From Alphaproteobacteria bacterium (GTDB taxonomy: Bacteria; Pseudomonadota; Alphaproteobacteria; SHVR01), in assembly GCA_009694185.1 (NCBI GenBank), contig SHVR01000014.1, positions 1-51,992 of the forward strand: a stretch of 51,992 bases of DNA. The letters run 5' to 3'. Below are positions 9,254-16,752 of this stretch, piece by piece. Under the pieces are notes generated by a model, which had not been told where the DNA came from, made no database searches, and saw only the letters and a program-made list of their open reading frames with translations. The stretch's first letter is position 1. Each line of letters starts with the position of its first letter. A program made the position numbers and the translations under genes.

Positions 9254-10522
9254 TCATGATAACACCAATATCGCGAGCGCCGCCGCCGCCATCACCGCCG
9301 TCGCCGCCCACCCGACGATCTTGAGCCCGAGCGGCGCAACGAAGGGGCCGAGGTGCTGGCGGCTCGATACGACGATCATCGTCGCCACCATCAGGGGCAC
9401 AGCGATCACGCCGTTCAAGACCGCGCTCCAGAATAGCGCCTTGATCGGGTCGATGGGCAGGAACAGCATGAGAAGCCCGAGCCCGAACGCCAGCGCGAGG
9501 ACGCCATAGAAGGCTTTGGCGTTTTCCGGTTTCTGCTCCAGCCCGATCCGCCAGCCGCGCAACTCGCCGATGGCGTAGGCAGCCGAACCCGCGAGGACCG
9601 GCAGGGCGAGTAACCCGGTGCCGACGATGCCGAGGCTGAACAAGAGGAAGGCGAACTCGCCCGCGATCGGCCGCAACGCCTGGGCCGCCTCGGCCGAGGT
9701 CGCGATATCGGTGACGCCGGCCGCGTGCAGCGTGACGGCCGTGGTCAGAACGATGAAGAACGAGACCAGGCTGGAAAACCCCATGCCGATGCAGGTGTCC
9801 CAGGCGATCCGGTCGAGTTCCGCCGGTGCGTCCGCCGGATGGTCGAGGAGCGAGCCATCGCCGGCCAGGATCTCGTCCTCCACCTCTTCCGCACTCTGCC
9901 AGAAGAACAGGTAGGGGCTGATCGTGGTACCGAACACGGCGACGATCACGATCAACACGTCCCGCGACCAACGGACCTCGGGCCAGAGCACCCCGCGTGC
10001 CACGGCGCCCCAGTCGATGGCCACGGTGAAGACGACGCCCACATAGGCCAAGAGGCTGAGCGTCAGCCATTTCAGCACATGCACATAGCGGTGATAGGGC
10101 ACGAAGACCTGCAAGACGAGCGAACCGGCGGCGAACAGGATCGCGAAAAACGTCTCGCCCCAGCCCAGAACCAGTTCGGCGGCGGCACCCATCGCGGCGA
10201 GATCGGCGCCGATGTTGACCGTATTGGCCACGAACAGCAGCAGCACGAGCGCGCTGACCAGCCATCGCGGCAGCACCCGCGTCATGTTCGCCGCGAGCCC
10301 TTCGCCCGTGACCCGGCCGATCCGCGCGCAGATGGATTGGATCGCCGTCATCAGCGGATAGGTCAGGGCGACGGTCCACATCAGGTTGAGGCCGAATTGC
10401 GCCCCCACCTGGGAATGGGTCGCGATGCCGCCCGGATCGTCGTCCGCGGCACCGGTGATGAGGCCCGGCCCGAGGCGCCGGAACCACGCGACCTTGGCGG
10501 ACTTGCGCGACGGTTCGGTCAT
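9254..10522 (-). CDS. Nramp-like divalent metal transporter, non-canonical metal-site motifs
   Basis: A 422-residue polytopic membrane protein with about eleven hydrophobic segments, of the Nramp (MntH/SLC11) family. The TM1 motif normally reading DPGN is DPGG at residues 29-32, in a DDDPGGIATHS context. The TM6 motif normally reading MPH is replaced by SPY at about 202-204 (TTISPYLFFWQ). The metal-binding asparagine, methionine and histidine are therefore absent. This marks a divergent Nramp clade whose ion may not be Mn2+ or Fe2+; Mg2+ transport is known for some divergent relatives. ATG 10522 is chosen because upstream residues are not Nramp-like. It sits inside the catabolic gene run, an unusual place for a metal transporter. 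Confidence 0.85.
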   Translation of the reverse strand: MTEPSRKSAKVAWFRRLGPGLITGAADDDPGGIATHSQVGAQFGLNLMWTVALTYPLMTAIQSICARIGRVTGEGLAANMTRVLPRWLVSALVLLLFVANTVNIGADLAAMGAAAELVLGWGETFFAILFAAGSLVLQVFVPYHRYVHVLKWLTLSLLAYVGVVFTVAIDWGAVARGVLWPEVRWSRDVLIVIVAVFGTTISPYLFFWQSAEEVEDEILAGDGSLLDHPADAPAELDRIAWDTCIGMGFSSLVSFFIVLTTAVTLHAAGVTDIATSAEAAQALRPIAGEFAFLLFSLGIVGTGLLALPVLAGSAAYAIGELRGWRIGLEQKPENAKAFYGVLALAFGLGLLMLFLPIDPIKALFWSAVLNGVIAVPLMVATMIVVSSRQHLGPFVAPLGLKIVGWAATAVMAAAALAILVLS

Positions 10523-10659
10523 CGCGAGAGCTTGGGAGTTGGGCGCAAATCGGACACGCCCCATATCCAGCCCTCGACCCGCGACCGCGAGAGCTTGGAG
10601 CCCGTGTATCGCTCGGACGGGAGGTGGTAGCGCACGCGACAGACAGGGGCGATGACGCC

Positions 10660-12003
10660 CTATATCTCCTGAAGCGCCGCCTCCTGGAAGGCGCTCTTCG
10701 GCCAGTCGAGGCCGTAATGCGCGCGCAGTGTCTGGCCGGCATAGGACGTGCGAAAGAGCCCGCGCCGCTGCAAAATCGGGATCACCTCGGCGCTGAAGAC
10801 GTCGAGCATCACGGGCAAGAGCGGCGGCATGATGTTGAAACCGTCGGCGGCACCGTCGCTGAACCAATCCTCGATCAGATCGGCGATCTGCTCCGGCGTG
10901 CCGGCCATGGTGAAATGGCCGCGCGCACCCGCGAGGCGCGCCAGCAATTGCCGGAGCGTTGGCTTCTCCCGGCGCACCAGGCCGACGATGACCTCGGTGC
11001 GGCTCCTGGCCGCCTCGACCGAGCCGGGGTCGGGAAAGTCTTCCGGCACCAGCGGGCGGTCGAGCGGCAAATGCGAGAAATCATGGCCGCCGAACCGGCC
11101 GGAGAGGCGCTTGCGCCCCACCTCGGGGTCCGAGAGCTCGTTCACCTCTAGGGCCATGCGCGTTGCCTCGGCCTCGGTCGAGGCGATCATCGGGCTGAGG
11201 CCCGGCAGGATCAGCACCTGGCCGGGTGCCCGGCCCGCGGCCGCGACCAGGGCCTTCAGGTCGGCGTAGAACGCCTGTGCCGTCGCCTTCTCCATATGGG
11301 CGGTGAACACGGCATCGGCATGGCGGGCGGCGAAGCCGCGGCCGGTGTCGGACGATCCCGCCTGCACCAGCACCGGCCGGCCCTGGGGTGTGCGCGGCAG
11401 GTTGAGCGGCCCGGCCACCTGGTAATAGTCGCCCCGGTGGTCGATCGGCCGGATGCGCTCGGCCAGCGCATAGCGCCCGCTTTTGCGGTCATCGACCACC
11501 GCATCCTCGGCCCAGCTATCCCAGAGCGCCTTGACCACGGTCATGAATTCCTCGCCGCGCTCATAGCGCTCGGCGTGGGTGAGCGGTCCCGCACCGCCGA
11601 AATTGCGCGCCGCCGTCGCGAGCCACGAGGTGACGATGTTCCAAGCGACGCGGCCGTTGCTGATGTGATCGAGCGAGGCGAATTGGCGCGCCAGGTTGAA
11701 GGGCTCCGTATAGGTGGTCGACGCCGTGGCGATCAAGCCGATCCGGCTGGTTGCCACGGCGATGGCCGACAAGACCGTGATGGGCTCGAGCCAGGTGCGC
11801 GCCGACTCGGCCGCGTCGTCGCCAAGCGCCAACTGGTCGGCGAAAAAGATCGAGTCGAACAGCGCCGCCTCCGCCCGGCACGCCAAATCCTGATAATAGC
11901 GGATGTCGGTCAGCGCCAGCGGCGAGGACGCCGGATGCCGCCAAGACGCCTCGTGGTGGCCACGGCTCTGGATGAAGAGGTTGAGGTGCAATTGCCGTTG
12001 CAT
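10660..12003 (-). CDS. NtaA/SnaA/DszA-type FMNH2-dependent monooxygenase
   Basis: A 447-residue luciferase-like monooxygenase of the NtaA/SnaA/DszA group, two-component enzymes that oxidise N- or S-containing or aminopolycarboxylate substrates with FMNH2 from a separate reductase. The group hallmark SNGRVAWNIVTSW is present near residue 100-112, along with a conserved FFADQLAL and a C-terminal GTPEQIADLIEDW-like segment. ATG 12003 is preferred over the in-frame ATG at 12021 because GGGGAGAGGGG precedes it. It follows the SDR gene by 22 bases and precedes the Nramp-like gene by 137 bases. It is probably the first oxidative step of the pathway; the substrate is not identifiable. Confidence 0.88.
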   Translation of the reverse strand: MQRQLHLNLFIQSRGHHEASWRHPASSPLALTDIRYYQDLACRAEAALFDSIFFADQLALGDDAAESARTWLEPITVLSAIAVATSRIGLIATASTTYTEPFNLARQFASLDHISNGRVAWNIVTSWLATAARNFGGAGPLTHAERYERGEEFMTVVKALWDSWAEDAVVDDRKSGRYALAERIRPIDHRGDYYQVAGPLNLPRTPQGRPVLVQAGSSDTGRGFAARHADAVFTAHMEKATAQAFYADLKALVAAAGRAPGQVLILPGLSPMIASTEAEATRMALEVNELSDPEVGRKRLSGRFGGHDFSHLPLDRPLVPEDFPDPGSVEAARSRTEVIVGLVRREKPTLRQLLARLAGARGHFTMAGTPEQIADLIEDWFSDGAADGFNIMPPLLPVMLDVFSAEVIPILQRRGLFRTSYAGQTLRAHYGLDWPKSAFQEAALQEI

Positions 12004-12025
12004 GGCCCCTCTCCCCGGCACGGGC

Positions 12026-12826
12026 TCAGTTAGCCGTCATGCCGCCGTCGATCACGAGCTCGGTGCCGGTGACCCAGGCGGACTCGTCGGAGGCGAGATA
12101 GAGACAGCCGAGGGCGATGTCGGCGGGCGTGCCGAAGCGGCCGAGCGGCGTCGCCTCCAGGCGCTTGGCCGCCACCTCGGGGTTAGCATGGCCGGGCTTG
12201 GTCATGGGCGTATCGACGAAGCCCGGATGCACCGAATTCACCCGGATGCGGTCGGGCGCGTATTGGATTGCCGCCGCCTTGGAGAAGATGCGGACCGCAC
12301 CCTTCGAGGCGTGGTAGGCGGCGTTGGAATGCGAGCCGACGATGCCGCAGATCGACGAGATGTTGACGACCGAGCCGCCGCCCGCGCGCTGCATGGGCTG
12401 GATCACGGCACGGGTCCCGAGGAACACGCCGGTCGCGTTCACCGCCATGACCTGGTTCCAGTTGGCCAGGCTCTGCTCCGCCAGGCGCGGACCGGCGGTC
12501 TGGCCGGTCTGGATGTTCATCATGGGATCGCGGCCGGAGATGCCGGCGATGTTGGCCAGCACATCGACCTTGCCGTAGCTCTTTTCGGCCGCCGCCACCA
12601 GCGCCGTCCAGGCGTCCTCATCGCAAACGTCGAGTGGGCGGAACATCGCCTTGCCGCCGGCGGCCACGATCTCCCCCGCCACCCTCTCGCCGGCGGCCGC
12701 ATTGCTGTCGCACAACATGACGGCGGCGCTGTGCAGCGCGAAGAGGCGCGCGGTCTCGGCACCGATGCCCGAGGCGCCACCGCTAACAATGGCCACCTTG
12801 CCGACCAGCCTTGGACCCGGTTGCAT
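12026..12826 (-). CDS. SDR family NAD(P)-dependent oxidoreductase
   Basis: A 266-residue classical short-chain dehydrogenase. The cofactor glycine motif SGGASGIG is at residues 15-22. The catalytic residues are S158 (NISSI), Y171 and K175 (YHASK), and an NIAG motif near 92-95 supports the central sheet. D40 after the second strand (MLCDSN) suggests preference for NAD over NADP. It is the first gene of the eight-gene minus-strand run, with a strong GGGGAGGA site before ATG 12826. It likely interconverts an alcohol and a ketone, which would fit a ketone substrate for the Baeyer-Villiger enzyme at the far end of the run. The operon promoter should lie between 12827 and 12968. Confidence 0.92.
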   Translation of the reverse strand: MQPGPRLVGKVAIVSGGASGIGAETARLFALHSAAVMLCDSNAAAGERVAGEIVAAGGKAMFRPLDVCDEDAWTALVAAAEKSYGKVDVLANIAGISGRDPMMNIQTGQTAGPRLAEQSLANWNQVMAVNATGVFLGTRAVIQPMQRAGGGSVVNISSICGIVGSHSNAAYHASKGAVRIFSKAAAIQYAPDRIRVNSVHPGFVDTPMTKPGHANPEVAAKRLEATPLGRFGTPADIALGCLYLASDESAWVTGTELVIDGGMTAN

Positions 12827-12942
12827 GGCTTCCTCCCCGTGTTGATCCAGCCAACCCTAGCATTCAGCCTCCCGTTGCGGAATGCCATGGACAAAGCGTC
12901 GTTCCTCGGCTGACATTGGCCATAATGACAAACGCGGACCAC

Positions 12943-12954
12943 ATGCCGCGGCAT
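12943..12954. promoter_or_regulatory. 12-bp perfect palindrome next to a ribosome site
   Basis: ATGCCGCGGCAT at 12943-12954 is self-complementary and directly abuts the AGGAGG ribosome site (12955-12960) of the gene starting at 12969. It lies in the 142-bp divergent region shared with the SDR-led operon. It could be a dimeric regulator half-site pair or chance in G+C-rich DNA. I see no clear sigma-70 promoter beside it. Confidence 0.3.
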
Positions 12955-12968
12955 AGGAGGAAATAGCG

Positions 12969-13604
12969 ATGGCAAAGGGCATCCTGATCGCGGCAATGGA
13001 TTTCTCCACGGTCGCCGAGGACGAGTTTCACGACTGGTACGACCTCGAGCATGTCCCCGAACGGCTGCGCGTACCTGGCTTCAACAACGCCGAGCGCTGG
13101 ATCGGGATACAGAATCCGAAGGTCTCGGTCGCGACCTACGATCTGGACTCGCTCGGTGTCCTGAAGAGCCCGCCCTATCTGGCGGTCGCCCATGACAAGG
13201 GCTCGCCCTGGAGCATGCGCCTGACCAGCCGGGTCAAGCGCCTGATCCGTTACGAAGGCGACCAGATCGTGCCCGGCGGCGCGACCGCGCCCGCCGGTGC
13301 CACCGGCATGCTGATGATCGCCATGAATGTGGCGCCCGAGCATGAGGCTGACTTCAACGACTGGTACAATAAGGAACACATCCCGGCCCTGAGCGCCGTG
13401 CCGGGCACGCTTTCCGCCCGGCGGTTCCAAGGCAACATCGCCGGGACACGGCGCTATGTGGCGCTCTATCATTTCAATTCGCCGGACGTACCCAGCACCG
13501 ATGCCTGGAAGAAGGGAGCGGCAAGCCCCTGGACCGAACGCCTGCGCCCGCATTTCCGCGACTTCCTCCGCATCGACTGCCGGCGCTACAGCCGCGCCAA
13601 GTAG
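12969..13604 (+). CDS. duplicated dimeric alpha/beta-barrel protein (DUF4286/EthD-like)
   Basis: A 211-residue cytosolic protein made of two similar halves. Each half carries a short beta strand, a (D)WY..EH(V/I)P motif and a following VPG: DWYDLEHVPERLRVPG near residues 22-37, and DWYNKEHIPALSAVPG near 134-149. This is the pattern of ferredoxin-like dimeric alpha/beta-barrel families (EthD, ABM, DUF4286). The gene therefore looks like a fused tandem duplication that forms an intramolecular barrel. ATG 12969 has a strong AGGAGG site. It is transcribed divergently from the SDR-led operon, so it may belong to the same pathway, as EthD-type proteins often assist ring-opening or oxidation. The precise role is unknown. 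Confidence 0.7.
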   Translation: MAKGILIAAMDFSTVAEDEFHDWYDLEHVPERLRVPGFNNAERWIGIQNPKVSVATYDLDSLGVLKSPPYLAVAHDKGSPWSMRLTSRVKRLIRYEGDQIVPGGATAPAGATGMLMIAMNVAPEHEADFNDWYNKEHIPALSAVPGTLSARRFQGNIAGTRRYVALYHFNSPDVPSTDAWKKGAASPWTERLRPHFRDFLRIDCRRYSRAK

Positions 13605-13675
13605 GCGGTGCGCGACCGGGCGCGTTTTAGTGGGACATGGCGGCCGAATGCGATAGCGGTGGCGCCGCGATGTAT

Positions 13676-13708
13676 GCCATTGACGCATATCCGTCATTGG
13701 CTTAGTAT
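13676..13708 (+). promoter_or_regulatory. leaderless promoter with palindromic operator for the BrnT-HTH module
   Basis: A near-consensus -35 TTGACG (13680-13685), a 17-bp spacer and -10 TAGTAT (13703-13708) precede the toxin ATG at 13715. Transcription would begin about seven bases after the -10, that is, at the start codon itself, predicting a leaderless mRNA. An inverted repeat GCCATTGACG (13676-13685) / CGTCATTGGC (13692-13701) with one mismatched pair and a 6-bp gap covers the -35 and spacer. This is the right place for autorepression by the HTH antitoxin. Confidence 0.7.
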
Positions 13709-13714
13709 CGTGTC

Positions 13715-13999
13715 ATGTTCGAGTGGGATGCGGCGAAGAGCGAAGCCAACCTCAAGGGGCGCGGCTTCGATTTCGCCCATGCCGCAGGCATCTTTGATGG
13801 CCCTATCCTCGAAATGGATGATGAGAGGGTCGATTACCGCGAGCGGCGGGTTCAGGCCATCGGCAGAGCCGGCCCCGATATTCTGTTCGTCGTCTACACG
13901 TGGCGCGGCGGCGTTCGCCGGATTATCTCGGCGCGTCTCGCCAAACGAAGGGAGTGCCGCATCTATGGCGAGGTATTCAGTGGAACAGGCGCGCCGTAA
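13715..13999 (+). CDS. brnT: BrnT family type II toxin
   Basis: A 94-residue BrnT family protein, a RelE-like ribonuclease toxin that blocks translation. It begins with the family pattern FEWD..K...N..GR(G)F and ends with a basic RIISARLAKRRE segment. The ATG lies at the predicted transcription start, with no room for a ribosome site. The 3' end overlaps the antitoxin gene by 35 bases. The usual partner is BrnA, a ribbon-helix-helix protein. Here the partner is instead a longer helix-turn-helix protein, so the module is a hybrid. It sits between a possible catabolic gene and a broken DUF429 gene, in an accessory-looking stretch. Confidence 0.88.
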   Translation: MFEWDAAKSEANLKGRGFDFAHAAGIFDGPILEMDDERVDYRERRVQAIGRAGPDILFVVYTWRGGVRRIISARLAKRRECRIYGEVFSGTGAP

Positions 14000-14327
14000 G
14001 GCGCGGGTGAATCGTAATATGGTGGCGGCGACCCTCGAGGTGGACATCGCCCGGCACGCCGTCGAAGACGGCACAGAGGACGCTGCCGCGAATTTCAAGA
14101 AGGCGTTTGCGCATGGCCGGCCGCGCGTGGTCAAGCCGCTCGACGTGGCGGCGATCCGCGCCAAGACCGGCCTGTCACAAGACCGCTTCGCCCACGCCTT
14201 CCAGATCAGTCCGCATACGCTGCGCAACTGGGAACAGGGGCGCCGCGTCCCCGAAGGCCCGGCCCGTGCCCTGCTACTGGCCATCGATCGCGACCCCCAG
14301 GCGCTGATGCGGGCGTTGGTGGCATAA
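13965..14327 (+). CDS. HTH (Xre/NadS-like) antitoxin partnered with BrnT
   Basis: A 120-residue protein. The C-terminal half carries an Xre-type helix-turn-helix (about residues 65-105: IRAKTGLSQDRFAHAF, then ISPHTLRNWEQGRRVP), as in NadS/HigA-like antitoxins. The N-terminal half is a charged helical region likely to wrap the toxin. ATG 13965 follows GGGAG and lies inside the toxin gene, a typical coupled arrangement. The expected job is to neutralise the BrnT-like toxin and repress the promoter through the inverted repeat at 13676-13701. The rest of the longer open frame upstream of this ATG is antisense-like noise. Confidence 0.85.
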   Translation: MARYSVEQARRKARVNRNMVAATLEVDIARHAVEDGTEDAAANFKKAFAHGRPRVVKPLDVAAIRAKTGLSQDRFAHAFQISPHTLRNWEQGRRVPEGPARALLLAIDRDPQALMRALVA

Positions 14328-14331
14328 AGAC

Positions 14332-14975
14332 ATGCCGGCAGTCTGCGGAATCGATGCGGCGTGGACCCCGCGTTACCCGAGTGGGATCGCCTTGATCACG
14401 GCCAATTTCGCCGGTGCTAGCCTGTTGTTGGCAGCAAGTTCCCGCGAGATGTTCTGCAACGCTGCCGGTGTCTCACTTTACGAAAAGTCGGGGAAACCCA
14501 CTGTAGGCGATCGTCTGGAAGCGGCCGAAAGCCTTGCTGGTGAGCGGGTAACGGTTGTCGCCGTCGATATGCCGATGGCCCATACTCCTATCGTGGGGCG
14601 TCGCGTTGCCGACAAACGGATCAGCGTGGCATTTGGCAGCTCCTCGGTGCTGAGTACCGCATTCCCTATAAAGTCGGTAAAATGACATCTTATTGGCCAG
14701 GGACGTCCCGTCTATGCCGTGTGAAGCGGTTGATTGAGCAGTGGCGTCGGATCGTGGACGCTCTCGAACCCGAGATCGCAGATGTCCGAAAAATCGATCT
14801 CACTATTCCACTCATTTCCGCCAACACGTCCTTGGCATCGCTGAAGCCGTTCGAGGATTCTCTGGACGCGGCTATCTGTGCTTGGGCCGGGCTGCGTTTC
14901 ATGCGCGGGCTCGCCGAGCCATATGGAGACGAGGATGCTGCCATTTGGGTTCCGACAAGCATGGGGAGGACTTGA
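14332..14975 (+). pseudogene. DUF429 family gene, broken by internal deletion and frame change
   Basis: The first frame (14332-14685) encodes a DUF429 N-terminus: GIDAAWT near residue 6, VDMPMAHTPIVGRR near 79-92, then ADKRISVAFGS. From about 14640 the family reads on in another frame: EYRIPYKVGK, YWPGTSR, then LKPFEDSLDAAICAWAG and GDEDAAIWVP, ending with TGA at 14973-14975. From memory, intact members have a THSP...VYPHPA segment of roughly 45 residues between these parts. It is missing here, so I infer an out-of-frame deletion. DUF429 proteins have a predicted RNase H-like nuclease fold. The gene starts four bases after the antitoxin stop. The reading frames are seen directly; the deletion size is an estimate. 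Confidence 0.75.
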
Positions 14976-14980
14976 AAGCC

Positions 14981-15793
14981 GTGTCCGAGCAGATCGCGGA
15001 CCTTTGTGCCGAGGCGGAGGAGTTCGACCGGCTGCTCGCGACACTCGGCGACGGCGACTGGGGCCGCGCCACCCGCTTCAAGGGCTGGACCGTTAACGAC
15101 ATCGTCCAGCATCTGCATATGGGCGACTGCATGGGCTTTGCCTCGGCGAGCGATCCGGCGGGCTTCCAGGCACTCCTCGCCGACATTCAAACGCTGCGTG
15201 CGAGTGGCCTCACCCGTGTCGAGGAGACCCGCGAGCGGCTTGGCAACCCGACGGGTGCGAGGCTCCGCAAGCTCTGGCGCGAGCGACTCACCGCACTGGC
15301 CGAGGCGCTTGCCGCCAAGGGGCCGGGCGAACGGCTCAAATGGTCGGGGCCCGACATGGGGGTGCGCATGTTCTCGACCGCCCGCCAGATGGAAATCTGG
15401 GCGCACGGCCAGGCGATCTACGACATGCTGGGCCGCGAACGGCCGGCCGCCTCGCCACGCATCCGCAACATCGCCGAACTCGGCGTCCGCACCTTCGCCT
15501 GGACCTATCGTAATCGAGGTTTGGCCGTACCCCCGATCCCGCCCTATATCCGCCTCGGCGGCCCCTCGGGCGAAACATGGGACTGGAACACGCCCTCGAC
15601 CGACAATGCGGTGACCGGCGACGCTTTCCAGTTCTGCCAAGTGGCGGCCCAGGTTCGCAACGTCGCCGACACCGGCCTCTCGGTGGTCGGCGAGGTGGCG
15701 CGGTATTGGCTGAGCATCGCGCAATGCTTCGCGGGGCCACCCGAGAGGCCGCCGCCAGCGGGAACGCGGAAAAAAATGGACACCCGCTTGTAG
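14981..15793 (+). CDS. TIGR03084 family metal-binding protein (DinB-like)
   Basis: A 270-residue protein of the TIGR03084/mycothiol-maleylpyruvate-isomerase-like group in the DinB superfamily, a four-helix bundle binding a metal through histidines. Likely ligands are seen in VQHLHMGDC (near residue 43-51) and EIWAHGQ (near 139-145). WTVNDIVQHL and the C-terminal VARYWLSIAQCFAG are also family features. I chose GTG 14981, which follows GGGAGGA at 14963-14969. An upstream in-frame TTG at 14972 is too close to that site. Relatives act as thiol-dependent isomerases or transferases, but for TIGR03084 the reaction is unknown. It is followed by a luciferase-like gene and a lactonase on the same strand. 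Confidence 0.82.
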   Translation: MSEQIADLCAEAEEFDRLLATLGDGDWGRATRFKGWTVNDIVQHLHMGDCMGFASASDPAGFQALLADIQTLRASGLTRVEETRERLGNPTGARLRKLWRERLTALAEALAAKGPGERLKWSGPDMGVRMFSTARQMEIWAHGQAIYDMLGRERPAASPRIRNIAELGVRTFAWTYRNRGLAVPPIPPYIRLGGPSGETWDWNTPSTDNAVTGDAFQFCQVAAQVRNVADTGLSVVGEVARYWLSIAQCFAGPPERPPPAGTRKKMDTRL

Positions 15794-15861
15794 CTGGTAC
15801 CAGCTATCGCGATTCGAGTAGTATCCGGCCGCGAACCTAACCCCCGGAGCCCCCCTCCCCC

Positions 15862-16719
15862 ATGCTGCTGAACGCCCTCTTCCCGACGCGCGACATCGGC
15901 AGCGACCCCGCGAAGATCCGCGATTGGGCGCAAGCCGCCGAGGACCTGGGCTACGCCTATATCGAGGTCGCCGACCATGTGTTCGGCGCGACAGCTCGCG
16001 ACGGCTGGTCGCCGCTCTACAATGAGACGGACCCGTTCCACGAGACCTTCGTCACCTTGAGCTTCCTCGCCGCCGTGACCAAAAAAATTCGGCTCTCGAG
16101 CGGCGTCCTGATCCTGCCCCAGCGCCAGACTGGCGTCGTCGCCAAACAGGCGGCGGAAGTGGACTTGCTTAGCGCCGGGCGCTTGCGCCTCGGCATCGGC
16201 GTCGGGTGGAATCATGTGGAGTATGCCGCACTCGGCACCGAGTGGGCGACGCGCGGCCGGCGCCAGGCGGAACAGGTCGAAGTGCTGCGGCGCCTGTGGA
16301 CCGAAGACCTTGTGACCTACAAAGGCCGGTTCCACGAACTTCAATCCGTCAACATCGTGCCGCCGCCGGCGCAGCGGCCGATCCCGATCTGGTTCGGCGG
16401 CTCGTCGGACGCGGTGGTGAAGCGGGCGGCGCGCCTCGGCGACGGCTGGATGCCGATCATGGCGCCGGACGATGAGGGTGCCGCGAAACTGGCAACCCTC
16501 CGCCAACATCTCAAAACATTCGGGCGCGACCCGGCCAAGTTCGGGATCGAGGGCTGGCTTCGCACCCACGAGGCCGATCCCCAGCGCTGGGCCGAGGCGG
16601 CCGATGGCTGGCGGAAGCTCGGCGCCGACATGGCGATGCTCTATCCGATGTACCGGATGGCGACCTTCGACGAACAGGTCGAGACCCTCCGCCGCTTCAA
16701 GGACGTGGCCGCCGGTTGA
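15862..16719 (+). CDS. LLM class F420-dependent-type oxidoreductase (TIGR03619-like)
   Basis: A 285-residue luciferase-like TIM-barrel enzyme. Motifs are ADHVFG near residue 37-42, a strand with VLILPQRQ near 89-96, and the GRLRLGIGVGWNHVEY segment near 109-124, which is typical of the TIGR03619 group, often annotated F420-dependent. Whether this organism makes F420 cannot be judged here, and FMN use is possible. The ATG at 15862 lies 13 bases after a GGAG. It sits between the TIGR03084 gene and the lactonase gene (33 bases apart), suggesting a three-gene oxidation and hydrolysis unit. It is the third luciferase-like enzyme within about 10 kb. Confidence 0.85.
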   Translation: MLLNALFPTRDIGSDPAKIRDWAQAAEDLGYAYIEVADHVFGATARDGWSPLYNETDPFHETFVTLSFLAAVTKKIRLSSGVLILPQRQTGVVAKQAAEVDLLSAGRLRLGIGVGWNHVEYAALGTEWATRGRRQAEQVEVLRRLWTEDLVTYKGRFHELQSVNIVPPPAQRPIPIWFGGSSDAVVKRAARLGDGWMPIMAPDDEGAAKLATLRQHLKTFGRDPAKFGIEGWLRTHEADPQRWAEAADGWRKLGADMAMLYPMYRMATFDEQVETLRRFKDVAAG

Positions 16720-16752
16720 CCCATCAATGCCAACCACGGGAAAGAATTGCCC

